A stretch of DNA of 64,000 bases from Cytospora piceicola (lineage: Eukaryota; Ascomycota; Sordariomycetes; Diaporthales; Cytosporaceae): positions 1,054,001-1,118,000 of the forward strand of contig JALQBC010000008.1 in NCBI GenBank assembly GCA_023375675.1. The letters run 5' to 3'. The first letter of the stretch is position 1. Every line of letters starts with the position of its first letter. The notes under the pieces are model-generated. The model saw only the letters and a list, made by a program, of their open reading frames with translations, made no database searches and was not told the DNA's origin. The position numbers and the translations under genes are program-made. Positions 1 through 11,636 of this stretch are shown here, in pieces.

Positions 1-334
1 CAGTTTTGAGAGGGAACTTCCTGGTCGCTATGTTTGTTGTCTGGCCAATGTCGCTTGTGACAGAAACCAGTCGCTGGATTCAAAACCGTATTCAGTCGGC
101 ACATTGCTTGGATGACTTCACCTTCCTTTGAGATCAATGAGAGCCATAGGGACGGACCCCGGTATGCTTTTCCCTTGTCTTGACCCTAGGTTCCATGGCG
201 ATATCGGAGAATAGGCCGTTGGATGGTGAGGGTCATGTTCAGAATTAACGAGGTACACCATACCTTGAAAAGAGGGCAAACAGAAATAATGCTAGTGGAA
301 AGAGGAGGAAAACGGTGTAGATTGCTTCTACCAT

Positions 335-1388
335 TCACTTCCCCAGAACCCTCTCAATAGTCGACCTCGGCATACAGTACACCGGGTTCACACGCTCCGT
401 ACCCGGGTACTCCAGCAGACTCAACCCCGTCATGCCAAAGCATGTATGCCAGACGTCCACCATATCGCCAGGCCTGTCCGCGATGCCACCCTTCTCGGCG
501 TCCTGGCACCGCAGGATGAACGCGATGAGCGCCTCCCGGTCGATCCAGTGCGCGCGGCCGATGATCTGCAGGCTGCTCAGCACCCACCAGCTGTAGCACA
601 CGTCCTCGTCCTTCTCGGGGCGGCCGTTGAGCCCGCCCCCGGGGACCTGGCGCTCGCTGAGCCAGCGGCCGAGCCTGTCCCGGTCGACGACGTCGTCGAG
701 CCGGCCCGCGATGGCGAGGGCCGCCACGCACGTGAAGATCTGGCCCGAGTGCGACTCGGCGCCCGGGCTGACGCCGTAGCCGCCGTCGAAGTTGCCGCAC
801 GCCGCGATGTGCTCGACGGCCCGGCCGACGTCGACGAGGTGGAGCAGGCCCAGCAGGGAGAGGGCGTTGAAGGCGCCGTAGAGGAAGCGCGTGTCTTCCT
901 CGCCCCACTCGTCGCCGGCGAAGGTGCCCGTCTCCTTGTTTTGGAGGCTGGCTATGACTGTATGGGGGCATCTGTTAGTCTACCGGTTCACTGATCGATT
1001 TAACGCTTTGAACGGCACACGCACACTCGCCCACCTTGGCCTTGCCCTTTCCTCTCTCCTCAAGCTCGTCGAAGGCGTCTACCATGGCGAGGATCTGCAC
1101 GGCACTGACCGTGTAGAGCATGTGGGCGTCATGGCCCGGGGCGGCGGAAAAGCCCCCGCTCTCGTGCTGGCAGGAGAGCACAAAGTCTATGGTCTCAGCC
1201 CGCGGGAGGGCGTCGGGGTGGCCGAGCAGGTGCAGGGCGACGAGGCCCCAGTAGACGCCGTTGAGGCGGAGGTGCTCGGTCAGCCAGTAGTCGTACTCAT
1301 CCTTCCTCGTGTCGAGGGACTGAATATATTTGACGTGGGCTGCCGTGGCGAGCTGGAGCTCGTCGGGGAGCTGTGTGGACATTGTCAA
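335..1388 (-). CDS. BET2: Rab geranylgeranyltransferase beta subunit (type II GGTase)
   Basis: Catalytic beta subunit of Rab geranylgeranyltransferase, which attaches C20 prenyl groups to the C-terminal cysteines of Rab GTPases for membrane traffic; it works with the alpha subunit and Rab escort protein. Two exons, 1388-1025 and 957-335, are joined over a 67-nt intron (donor GTGCGT). The join restores the family sequence [13 protein letters not shown]; the frame is interrupted otherwise. The product is 328 aa, the usual length. Prenyltransferase alpha-alpha repeats are visible ([31 protein letters not shown]). The expected zinc ligands are present: Asp and Cys in [12 protein letters not shown] and His in DVWHTCF. 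It points away from the RhoGAP gene across a 2.9-kb spacer. The family call is firm; the intron donor was picked for frame and conservation. Confidence 0.93.
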
Positions 1389-3690
1389 AGGAGGGGGGTT
1401 TCGCGACTGGGATGAGGTCCGCTCGTGTGGGAAGGCGGTAAATAGGCATTTGGAGGCGTGTCGTTGAAATTCGACTATTATCTTAGTAAGCGCTTCTTGC
1501 GTCCGTCCCCACGAACAGGAACAGACGCACTCAACAGTGGCTGTTTTACGACATGATGCTCATCTGACCCTGGAGGAGAAAAAAAGCCCCGAGAGTGACA
1601 ATGCAACCCTCATGTGTCAACAAGGTCTATAGTCATCTTAACATCTTACATGCAGCCACTTGTTTGCAGCTATTGTAGGTACTCGCAAGGTTCGATAATC
1701 AACATTGAATTTCCTGTGCCACGAGGCCAACCTGCGTTATGATCAACAAGTCACTGAATCATGCTTGCACCTGAGACCCAGCTGGACATTTGAATCTGTA
1801 CGAGATTTTGAGGTTCGTCCTCAAGATACGTAGATGATCGGCATCTGGGGGAATCAGGTATTTAGGGACTGTCTGGGGGTGGTACTTAGTACACAGAAAG
1901 AACATGGAATTACTAGGTACACGAAGTCTTCGCGGGTTGTCCGATTTACTTAGGGTCCGGGTCCCGAATACCGATAGTACGGCTCGGTATCAATTTAGGG
2001 CCTGTTGGTTTTCAATATGTACTCCTTCAACTCCTGCAAACAAGAAGGACGAGATCTCATCCTGAAATTTCATGGGCTTGACCTTTCCTCTCTGAACGGA
2101 AAAGACAACGGACATATGTAAAGGAGCTCCCAAACCTTGATTTTACCACAGCTCTTGGTTCCGAAAGGTGTTCCTGTGTGTGGGGCGGCCAACGTCACCT
2201 TGATAGGTACCTAGGTACAGTATGTATGTATACCGTACCACCCTTGCCAGACCTATTTTTGTCTTGGGGTGCCCTGGAACGGCACCCTGGATACGCCCGA
2301 TGCCCGATCTTGGTGCACGCGTTTCAAGGTCAATCGCTCTGTACCTGATCTAAGCCTGTTTGGGCTCAACTAGGTCTCCTTCCCCCCCTGACTCCGCATG
2401 GGTTTGAGATGATGGGTATTTTAGATCTGAAAAGGCGTTGACCAGTGTGCCCGCCGGGGTCCGCAAGCCACGAGGGGGGTCACACTTTGTGTCATGTAAC
2501 TCTAGGTTTCGTTTGCTATATCGAGGGGTTTCGCTTTATGCCGAAGGGGAAGAAAGCTTGTTGATGTAGTTTCTTGACTCGTACCAAGTAGGTATCTACT
2601 TGAGAACATTCGTACACACAAGTACGATACAAGTGGGCTCATTGTTTTGAGTCCCTGTTTTGTAATACAACGAGGTACGCAATACTGATTGACGGATCAA
2701 GCGGCTGTCAAAGGGATGGAAACATGATCGATACACGTGCACTGTAATACGTATATCCCGTTGGAGACCCACCCAGTACCGTGGCCCATTCATTGAATGG
2801 GTGTCAACATTGATGCTGCTGTGGTGTTGTTCGATGAGCCGCTCACGCCGCTCTGTGCCCACCAACCGGTCGAGAACATTGAACAAAATCAAACCCATTT
2901 TAGGGTCGTAGCTTGCGACTTTCCTCTTCAGCTGTATTGTAACCTCTCCTGGGTGGTCCAGAGACTGGCCGAACCATCATCATCTTATTCGGGAACGGCG
3001 CATGCACAGCTGAGGATATTTGTAGTAACTCGTCATCTCCTTTTTGGGCATCACAGCCACGGGCCATGGCCGCCATTTCAGACGAGGGAGCATCGAACAC
3101 GCCGCAAAGCAGTGCTGTTCCTCCTTTGCCGTATATCGTTGGATGTTCCTCTCTTTCCCTTTTGGTTCGGAACGCCTCCCCCATGTCGTGTTCCATGTAC
3201 CTATGTACCTAGGTGATGACATGATGTGTTTTGTTTTTCTCCCCGGTGATGATGAGTACGATTTCGGGTTCCAGTCCAAACAGTCCAGGCCTGACGGTTG
3301 TTAGATTAGACTACAGATTACGGATCCGTACGGGGCACCAGAACAGACCCTGACCTGTCCTGTGCTGCACACGACACACTCACATCTCCCCTTTAGACCG
3401 GCCATCTGCTGTTACCACCCTGCCAAGGTGTCCTAAAGTCCTGTCCTTCACGTCCTTCACCAGTCCTGAACTGAGATCTGATTGATGACCTGCACAACCT
3501 AAAGACAGCCTTACAGGAATCTACCCCCCCGGATCAACATCTCTCTGACAGGTTGAGTCTGTTCTTATCCTTACTTATACTTACTTATCTATTTACTTAC
3601 TCACGCTTGTGGAGTATCTTTATTCCCGGATACCATTGGCTGCTGTGCTATCCTTGCTGTCTCCTTACTGTCCCCTGCCACAATAAGGGG

Positions 3691-3691
3691 G

Positions 3692-3729
<38 letters not shown>

Positions 3730-3730
3730 A
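3691..3730. repeat. GA/CT microsatellite
   Basis: About 40 bases of nearly pure GA repeats, decaying into GACAGAGAAAGAGAC on the right. It lies in the spacer and is probably length-variable between isolates. No function can be read from it. Confidence 0.85.
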
Positions 3731-4150
3731 AGAGACAAAGAGCTGTCTCGACTTACTTACCGCATTGTGGTAGCCCTCTCTTTTTTTTTCCTTGTTACAG
3801 GTCTCAGCCCGCAATCCAGTCTGCATGCATATGCTTATGATCGAACCTGGTTCAGGCGGCTCAAGAGTCAACACGGTGACCCTGAAGTGACATTAATCTG
3901 GGGAAAAGGGGCGTGTGTACTACGGAATACGGCACCAAGTACAAGGCAGCAGATCTTCGGGAGATTCCATGAGGAACAACCCTTCCAAGGTTCCTATGCT
4001 TCCTTCGGCCTAACATTGGTAACAAACGACCACCAAGCTGCACACCCGAGGCATAACTCTCAGGGCTTTACTTGTTGCCTATTGTCATTCCCTAGGTATT
4101 GACATTTGTCTGTCACCATCCACCTACCTGTACTGGCAGTATTCTCGAAC

Positions 4151-4207
4151 CTGGAACCCTGGAACCCTGGAATCCTGGATCCTGGAATCCTGGAATCTGG
4201 AATTGGA
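4151..4207. repeat. Tandem array of TGGAAYCC 8-mers in RhoGAP leader
   Basis: Six to seven degenerate units of TGGAACCC / TGGAATCC / TGGATCC in direct succession, ending about 60 bases before the RhoGAP start codon, so probably in its 5' leader or core promoter. Confidence 0.8.
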
Positions 4208-4267
4208 ACAGTGACTTGGTACTCGGCCGCCGCAAAACAACCTTGGAACAGCCCACCAACCAACCCC

Positions 4268-7031
4268 ATGGCACGAAAAAGGTCCGTGCCTCAGCCGCTT
4301 ATGCTGCAGCAGCAGCTGCAGCAGGCACAATACTCCCAGGCCCATTACAACACCACCCAGGAACCCCAGGCACCACCCCAGGCACCACCCCAGGCACATG
4401 CACCACAATTGCGCCACCAGCGTTCAGGTGGTTTTCAGCAACTGCCGCTGCCCGACAGCGCCCGTCTTCAGGCTCAACCCCAGCAGGCCCAGCATGCCCA
4501 CCAGCACCAGCACCAGCACCAGCACCAGCATCCGCATCAGCATCAACAATGGCAGCAGCGAATTCCTCCTAACGAACCAGACCAACACCCGTACCTAACC
4601 CGGGCACGAATCTCCCCAGCACCAAGTCCAACCTTTACAACTTCAGCCAACTCGTCATTGCCAGCCTCTCCTCGGTCTCCTTTCACTTCCAAGTACTCGT
4701 CAAAGACCCTTAATCCAACATTACAGTCACCTTCATGCCCACAGTCACAGCAGCAGCAGTCCAATCCAGTACTCCATTCAGCACCAAGTACCCCTTCGCA
4801 GAGTGCCAAGAGGCCTCAGCAGCATATAGCCGCCCTACAGCAGGCCCAGAAGCAGAGCCAGAGGCAGCCCCTCCAAACTGCCCGCGTTCCAGAATTCACC
4901 TACGATCACACCCAATTCCCGCCCATCACCGCTTCCAGAACCCAGCCAAGCCAGCCTCCATCTTCAGCGCGACAACAGCAGCAAGACCAGAGACGCCTCA
5001 AGTCAAGCCACGGCCAGCGAACAAAACAAGAGGACAGGCAGGGGGGCTTCTTTTCTAACTTCACTAACCCGCCCGACTCGGCCAAGTCGGCCAAGTCGCC
5101 CCATCGCCCATCGCCAGAACATAGCCAGGGGCTCGATACGAACACAGCAGATTCAGGCGGCTCAGCCATGAATAGTACCGATCAACCGGCAATTACCAGA
5201 CAGTCCTCAAAACAATCAGGTAAGGGACCAAGCCCAACCCAAACCCATCCAAACTTTCAAACCTGGCCATCCATCAATTATGAAGCTTGTTAGCAATTTC
5301 ACGATGTTCTCCTGATGTCTCCTGGTCTATTGCTCTTTCAATGCTGATCCTTTGTCTCTCACCCCAGATGCATCCTGCATAGTAGACTCCGTCCAGAGAC
5401 CCGCCCCCTCTTTACCCTCAAAATCCGACACATCCTCTCTGGCATCCTTCTCCCTAGAAAACGGCGACCCGAACACCTCAACAAAGAAAGGCCCCAAGCC
5501 AAAACCCTTCGCATTGCTGAGCAAGACATTGTCGAACCGCGAAAAGGACGGCCGCACCCCGCGTCATACCCCGAGCCCGTCAGACACCAGGGAGTACAGA
5601 GAAGCCAGAGAGCCCGCATACTATCAGGGTCAAGTTGCAGAACAGGAGCGCGCCTACACTGCCGGGCCCACCAAATCCGCGCCGGTGCCTATCTACCGAT
5701 CATACAGAGACGCCATGTCAGCTACATCGCGAAACCGCTCCGTGGACCGTGACCGCGTTCCATCACGAGATGCCTCCTCGAGCAGGAACGGAGACCGCGA
5801 GAGGGAGTACGGCAGGCCACATCAGTCATCTGCGTCGTCAAGGGATATAAACGGCCCAGCTTCTTTCTTCAACAACCTCAAGCGAGAAGGAGGCAGGGTG
5901 GCAGAGACGATTGGAAAGGGGCTTTTCGGCAAGGGAGGCCGAAGTGGCAGCACGTCGGACAAAGAGAACGTCATAGATGATGAGCATTATGTGTTGAAGA
6001 TCATCAATCTCCCTCTCGTCGAGCAGACACGCCTTACCCGAATATCGAAGCGCCTTGAGGAGTCGAGGGACAAGACGGAGTTCTGGATGCCCGCCTTTCC
6101 ATGGAGGGCAATCGATTATCTGAACTACAAGGGATGTGACGTTGAGGGTCTTTACCGAGTGCCCGGGAGTGGTCCGCAGATAAAGAAGTGGCAGCGGCGT
6201 TTCGATGAGCGTAAGTCGGGACTTACTCAAAGGCTAAGAGCCGGAATGTGGATATTGACTTACCATGCAGCAGATTACGATGTCGACCTTTTTACCCAGG
6301 AGGACTTGTATGATATCAACATTATAGGCTCGATGCTGAAAGCCTGGCTTCGCGAGCTCCCCGACGAGCTGTTTCCGAAAGAGGCCCAGGACCGAATCGC
6401 TCGAGAATGCGCCGGTGCCGAGAAAGTACCCCAGATGCTCATCGACGAGCTTTCGAAACTATCGCCCTTCAACTACTACCTACTATTCGCGATTACATGC
6501 CATCTCAGCCTGCTGCTGGCACACTCCGACAAGAATAAGATGGACTTCCGCAACCTCTGCATTTGCTTCCAGCCATGCATGAAGATCGACGCATTCTGTT
6601 TCAAGTTTCTGGTCTGCGACTGGAGGGACTGCTGGAAGGGATGCAAAACCGAGCCCAAATACATCGAGGAGGAGTACATGTTATTCGACCAGCCACCACC
6701 CCCAGGCCTGGGAGTCAGGAAACGACTGGAACCCCGGATGGAACCCCGACCCGAGCGCCGACCCTCCCCGTCTGTTAGCCTGGATGAGATGGCTCGCGAC
6801 GTCTCTTCTTCAGACAGCAGGGACAGCAGCAAAAAGTCACAACAAGGGGATGGTTCGATGCGACTGAAGAAGAAGAATGGGTCCCAGGAGAACGGAAATA
6901 CGACACCGAAGGCTGCGGCTGTCCATGTTTATAACGACGCCCCGATCGATGGCCGAAATCCGACAGCACGGGGATCTAATGACCTGCGGCCACTGTCGCC
7001 CATCAAGCCCCTCTCACCACTAGGGTTTTAG
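4268..7031 (+). CDS. RhoGAP-domain protein with Q/H-rich N-terminus
   Basis: Putative GTPase-activating protein for a Rho/Cdc42-type GTPase, expected to act on cortical polarity. Exons 4268-5219, 5368-6210 and 6271-7031 give 851 aa. ATG 4268 (context CAACCCCATGG) is the first ATG in frame. Residues 1-320 are low-complexity, rich in Gln, Pro and Ser, with an (HQ)n run. A second disordered Ser/Arg-rich stretch follows. The RhoGAP domain runs from about residue 530 to 760: YRVPGSG carries the presumed catalytic arginine (about Arg581), followed by DLYDINIIGSMLKAWLRELP and the FRNLCICFQPC block. The last 90 residues are disordered. The 60-nt intron at 6211-6270 keeps the frame open when retained, so it is easily missed. 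Its substrate GTPase cannot be told from sequence. Confidence 0.88.
4498..4548 (+). repeat. CACCAG hexanucleotide repeat coding (HQ)n
   Basis: A run of CACCAG/CATCAG hexamers within the first exon of the RhoGAP gene, encoding alternating His-Gln. It is in frame in multiples of six, so length change would not break the protein. Confidence 0.85.
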
Positions 7032-8406
7032 AAACGCCCTCTACGATTATGCTTTCGATAGAGCTGCGCGTCCTTTATTTTTGAAAATGTCGCTGCGAGA
7101 CTTGTCTTTGGGTACACGACTGCAATAGTCCACTATCCATCCTACTTGACGAGATACGCCAATGACGAATTCCCTTTGTTCGCGACCATTGGTCTTCTAC
7201 TCGCAAACGACGACTCGGACCCCGGGTTGCGAGATGTTAATTGACCGCCGACTACGAAGACGGAGAGACACCCGAGCTTTTCCCACCGAGAGAGGCTTTC
7301 CTTTTTTTTCATGTATGTTGTTGTTCTGTATACCCCACAGGCATTTGGACTGGTGGTGGCCTTCCACGCCAGAGAGCAAGGTTGAGGTGCATTTTTCTTT
7401 CTTTTGTCCTGGGCTGAGGGCCACCACCCCAGCTGTGCCTCATTTATTTTTTCTTCAAGCGGTTGAATGCAATGCGAGGAGTGCGCGCCGGTCACCACAA
7501 TGAATTTTTATTTACCAAGATTGCGATCGTATCTGGGTAGTGTTGTGCTTTGCATCACTACAGGCAGGATAGGGAGTCAAGGGGATGGGCGGACAGGACG
7601 GACGGGGGGCGGACGGGTTTCCGTTTATTTTCTTTTCCGTCGCCCCATACGGACAGGAGGAATCAATCTGCTTGCTTGGGATACAATGCAAGGGTTTCCC
7701 AAAAAGAAAGAACCGGAGTTGGAAAGGCGCCCAAGAGGTAACTTGTGTATATTATGGCTGTGAGGATAGTGATCAAGACGAGGTGGTCCGGTCCCTCCCT
7801 GCTGGGAGGCTAGGACTAAATGAAAAGACATGAATCCGAGACGCGACTCTTTGATGATGCTTCCTTGTCAGTTCAGACTTGTTGGAGAAGCAAGTTCAGA
7901 TGTTGCGAAGGTAGTTTAGACTGCTGCAGGAGGCATTTATTCGAACTGTCGATTTACCTGAGGGTATATTTGGGGGTAATTGCGATTAGAAGAGGCTATT
8001 TGGGTTAAGGGCCTCTGAACAGTTTTTCTTCAGACACTCAGGTAAATATTTTGCAAGTAGAAAACTGCTTCCATGATGATGTGTTTCTGTTCTGGTATGA
8101 TCCCTGGTATTCTCTCTTCGCTACCGCAAATTTCCTTGCGACTTGCAGTGGTCGCCATAGCCATGCTACTTTTTTTCCCCTTCCTGGACGCCAGAACTCC
8201 GTCTCACAAAAAAGCTCCCTCGAAGAGTATAGTGCCAAGCAGATGCCGCTCACGCCTTGATGATGCCAGCCAGCCATCACTTCTGCCACAGTCCATAGTC
8301 GCCCTTACCATGAGCCGCACTGCCAAAAACAAAAACAAAAGGTGGTGAGCACCCAAAGGGTTCACAATTCCTTGGTCCATCCGTCCATCTTTCCTCAACC
8401 TCTCCT
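7032..8406. other. Spacer downstream of RhoGAP and of RRS1 (convergent)
   Basis: Both flanking genes end here, so it holds two 3' UTRs and terminators. Pyrimidine-rich and T-rich stretches are present. I see no ORF with family resemblance and no structured RNA. Confidence 0.55.
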
Positions 8407-9003
8407 CTACTTCTTGGCGCCGTTCCGCGAATTACTCCTCATCTTCCTCTCGTTCCGCCTGACCTTCTCCTTCCTCTCGCGCCTGCCCTCGCCCCGGACC
8501 GACTCGCCCTCCTTGAGCTTGGCCTCCTTCTCCGGCTTGACCTCGACGAGCCAGTCGGCCTGGACCTTGCCCTCCTGCCTGTCGACGGGGCCCTTCCAGC
8601 CCCACTTCTTCTCCCACTCGCCCGTGTCCTCGTTGAAGCGCAGGTTCTGGCGCTGCTCCTTGGTCTTGGGCTTGATGCCCTTGCGGGCCGCGAACTGCTC
8701 CCACTTGGTCGGCGGCTTGACGGCCGGCAGGGGCTTCTCGCGGGGCAGGGCGGTGACGACGGGGGGCAGGGAGAGGAGCACGCCGTCGGCCTTGGTCGAG
8801 GTGATGGGGCAGGTCGTCAGCAGCTGGTTGACGAGGGCCTGGGCGCCGTCGCGCGCGACGGCCGCGAGGGACGCCTCGAGGTCGCCGTGGTCGAGGCCCA
8901 GCGGGTTCGGGTCCGTCGCGAGGAGGAGGCCCAGGTCGAAGGTGTAGGGCGTGGGCTTCTCGACCGTGATGGGGAGCTTTGCTGGCCTGGCGGGGAGGGC
9001 CAT
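8407..9003 (-). CDS. RRS1: Ribosome biogenesis regulatory protein Rrs1
   Basis: Nucleolar/nuclear 60S assembly factor. In yeast Rrs1 works with Rpf2 to load 5S RNP (5S rRNA, uL18, uL5) onto pre-60S particles. A single uninterrupted ORF of 198 aa, close to yeast Rrs1 (203 aa). Family blocks are visible: the N-terminal TFDLGLLLATDPNPL, the central PPTKWEQFAARKGIKPKTK and the NEDTGEWEKKWGWKG block. The C-terminus is a highly basic tail (RRERKEKVRRNERKMRSNSR) typical of RNA-binding nucleolar proteins. The start at 9003 is the first ATG in frame; longer readings would need a non-ATG start. It is divergently paired with the mitoribosomal mS29 gene across 553 bases. Confidence 0.95.
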   Translation of the reverse strand: MALPARPAKLPITVEKPTPYTFDLGLLLATDPNPLGLDHGDLEASLAAVARDGAQALVNQLLTTCPITSTKADGVLLSLPPVVTALPREKPLPAVKPPTKWEQFAARKGIKPKTKEQRQNLRFNEDTGEWEKKWGWKGPVDRQEGKVQADWLVEVKPEKEAKLKEGESVRGEGRRERKEKVRRNERKMRSNSRNGAKK

Positions 9004-9556
9004 GGTTGTGTTTTTGGTTGGTTGGTGGTATGTGGTATGTGGTTGTGTAGTTTGGGAGGGCGACCTGGTTGATTTTGAATCGTGGATGTGATATGCGCCC
9101 GTTGGAGTACCTAGTGCAAAGGACGTTGGTGGTAGTAAAGTAAGAGGCTTTGGAGATGATGTGAAAAAGGACCCCCGATCGACTTTTGGTTCCTGGACTC
9201 TAAACATCTGGGGACGTTGAAACTTTTTAGTGGACCTTCTCAGCATGATTGGCTGGGCTTAAGCCTGCAGAGAGAAGAACATTGGGAACATTGGAAAAGG
9301 TATATTGGAAAAGGGTGCGGGTGCCCAGGTGGTCCGAGCGGCCGATCCGCTGCCGGCCTCGATCGAGCTCGAAATTCTTACTTCGGCCGGAAAGCAAGCT
9401 CCAGTCGCGCATAATAATATATGTCTATGTGTGTTTGTCGGTTCGGGAGCCTGTGACGATACTCCCACCAGACCAGCCATTGAGCAATGCGATAGCAACG
9501 AGTTCGCTTCAAATTATTTTACTGTACGGAGGATTGATACGTAACAACCCTTCACA
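9004..9556. promoter_or_regulatory. Shared divergent promoter region RRS1 / mS29
   Basis: The 553 bases between the two start codons must hold both promoters and both leaders. One gene serves cytosolic and the other mitochondrial ribosome assembly. I could not assign a specific factor site by eye. Confidence 0.5.
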
Positions 9557-11104
9557 ATGTCCTCTCAAAGCTGCTGGAGGTGCCTCCTCAGGCCCTCGAC
9601 GGCAGCGTCATCATCCCCAGTCTCATCTGCACGGCACATGGCCCCCATGGCGACGATAATACCGACGACGACGACACCGACAACCTCGGCCGCCCCCTTC
9701 TCCACCACCGCCCGCCCCCAGGCCGCCGGCCAGCACCAGCGCACGGGCAAGCGCATGACGTTCAAGAAGAACAAGGACATCGTCCGCCCCAAGGCCCCCC
9801 TCCCCGGCGAGAGGAAGGCCTGGCGCAAGCGCATCGTGCTGTCCAACAACAACGCGGTGCCCGTGCACGGCGCGCCCCGGCTCGACGCCGACAACATGGT
9901 GGCGCCCGAGAGCGCCGGCCGCGTCTTCAAGGTCCCCGAGGACACCATCGACCAGCTCCGCGCCAGCGAGGCCTTCAAGAGCAGCCAGACCTGGGGCCTG
10001 TTCCACAGCCCCCACGTCCTGGTGCGCCCCGAGACGGTGCACATGTGCGCCCGCATGAAGGAGGAGAGCGAGAAGGGGCAGACGCTGAGGATGGTCATCT
10101 CTGGGGAGAAGGCTGCTGGCAAGAGTTTGGTGCTGCTGCAGGCCATGTCGAATGCGTTCCTGAACGGCTGGGTTGTCATCAACATCCCTGAGGGTACGGC
10201 TTTTTTGTTGTGTTTTTTGCCCTCCTTGATTTTCAGTACCCAATGGATCTTGTATGTGACCAATTGTGTTGGATCTGGCTGACCATGTTATTTCCCCACA
10301 GCCCAAGAACTGACAACCGCCTGCACCGACTACGCCGCGATCCCCGACACCAACCCGCAGCAGTGGATGCAGTCCGTGTACGCCCTCAAGCTGATGCAGA
10401 GCATCCGCAACGCCAACCGCGCCGTGCTCGACCGCGTCTACACCACGCAGTCCTACGAGGACTTCACCAACCCGGTGGCCGAGGGCGCGACCCTCAACGC
10501 GCTCATCGAGTCGGCCCGCGAGCCCGACCAGGCCTGGGGCGTCTTCTCGGCGCTGATGCACGAGCTGATGCTCAAGGACGAGGCCTCGCCCCGGCCCCGC
10601 GTGCTCTTCGCCCTCGACGGCCTCGCCTCCGTCATGAGGGTGAGCGACTACCGCAGCACGGCCTTCGAGCCCATCCACAGCCACGACCTGGCCATCGTGC
10701 GCATCTTCGTCGACCTCCTGTCGGGCAGGGCCGCCTTCCCCAACGGCGGCGCCGTCGTCGCCGCCACGTGCCGGAGCAACGCCGCCCGCAACGCCAGCAT
10801 GGAGCTGGCCGTCGAGCGCCAGGCCGCCCGCCAGCGGGGCGCCGCGGAGCTGCCCGCCCGGGACCCCTACGGCAGGGGCTACGACGCCCGCACCGACGAG
10901 GCCATGGGCGCCGCGGGCCTCGAGGTCCTCGACGTCAAGGGCATCAGCAAGAGGGAGGCGCGGTCCCTGATGGAGTACTGGGCCGCCAGCGGCATGCTCC
11001 GCGCTGCCGTCGACGAGAAGGAGGTCAGCGAGAAGTGGATCACGGGCGGGAACGGCATCATCGGGCAGATGGAGAAGGCGGGCTTGTTGAGCCTGAGGCT
11101 GTGA
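9557..11104 (+). CDS. RSM23: Mitochondrial small-subunit ribosomal protein mS29 (DAP3/Rsm23 family)
   Basis: Structural GTP-binding protein of the mitoribosomal small subunit (mS29; human DAP3, yeast Rsm23). Exons 9557-10193 and 10302-11104 (108-nt intron, donor GTACGG, acceptor CCACAG) give 479 aa. The first 55 residues are Ser/Thr/Arg-rich with a FSTTARP element, fitting a mitochondrial presequence. The P-loop SGEKAAGKS is at residues 182-190, followed by LLQAMSNAFLNGWVVINIPE. The junction reads INIPE-AQELTTACTDYAAI and restores the conserved frame. The C-terminal half keeps the family's YWAASGML element. Promoter shared with RRS1; convergent with MCM7. Confidence 0.93.
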
Positions 11105-11636
11105 GGGGTGCTTCGGGGAAGAGGAGGGGATGTTTTGGGAAATGTGTACATCTATTGCATGAAGAAGAAAAAATGACTTGAAGTAAACCAACCGCACTTA
11201 AACATCTCCGTTTAGGCGACATGTGGGTAGTCGTTGAGAGGTTGTCTTCACTACGGTCCATGAACCTGGATGTCCAATATATGTATGATGGTATGGGAGT
11301 TGAACCTGTCGGTAAGCTTGCCGGGCGACATATGCTTTGTATCAAATTCTGTTGGCAGGCGGTCGAGACCCATGTGGTTACCGATATCACAGCGTTTTGG
11401 GCAATTTGTGAGACTTCTGAGTGTTTTTCATTACAAAAACACCTGCATGTATACCACCCCGTCTAGATTACCACTACAGCCTTGTGAATTCAAGTGGCGA
11501 TACCATATCCATAAACGCCAAATCCTTAATACCACACACCCAGGCTCTCGGTATTGTAGTTACCCATTTTCGAGAGCGTCCCGTGCTTCTTTCAGCTATC
11601 AAGTACGTTTGAACTCCACGGCTCATTGTCATCACA
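11105..11636. other. Convergent 3' spacer between mS29 and MCM7
   Basis: Holds the 3' UTRs of two converging genes. An open minus-strand reading across it is only the MCM7 frame read past its last intron. Confidence 0.55.

Larger units (their letters stand above)
1389..4267. other. Intergenic spacer between BET2 and RhoGAP gene
   Basis: No supportable gene. Open frames here are short, overlap each other and look like no family. It must hold the BET2 promoter and the promoter/leader of the RhoGAP gene. It contains a GA microsatellite (3691-3730), an 8-bp tandem array (4151-4207) and copies of the TACCTAGGTA-type palindrome near 2206, 3205 and 4091. Confidence 0.6.

Noticed and set aside
354..994. 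Long ORFs on both strands over the BET2 second exon
   Set aside because: Shadow frames of GC-rich coding sequence; Arg/Pro/Ala-rich with no family features. The spliced BET2 frame explains the region.
9623..11197. 524-aa minus-strand ORF opposite mS29
   Set aside because: Antisense shadow of a GC-rich gene; composition (Ala/Gly/Arg/His) and lack of any domain argue against it.
11474..11636. C-terminal extension of the MCM7 ORF to 11474
   Set aside because: Comes from reading through the last intron; splicing at 11785/11718 gives the conserved MCM7 end and a stop at 11637.
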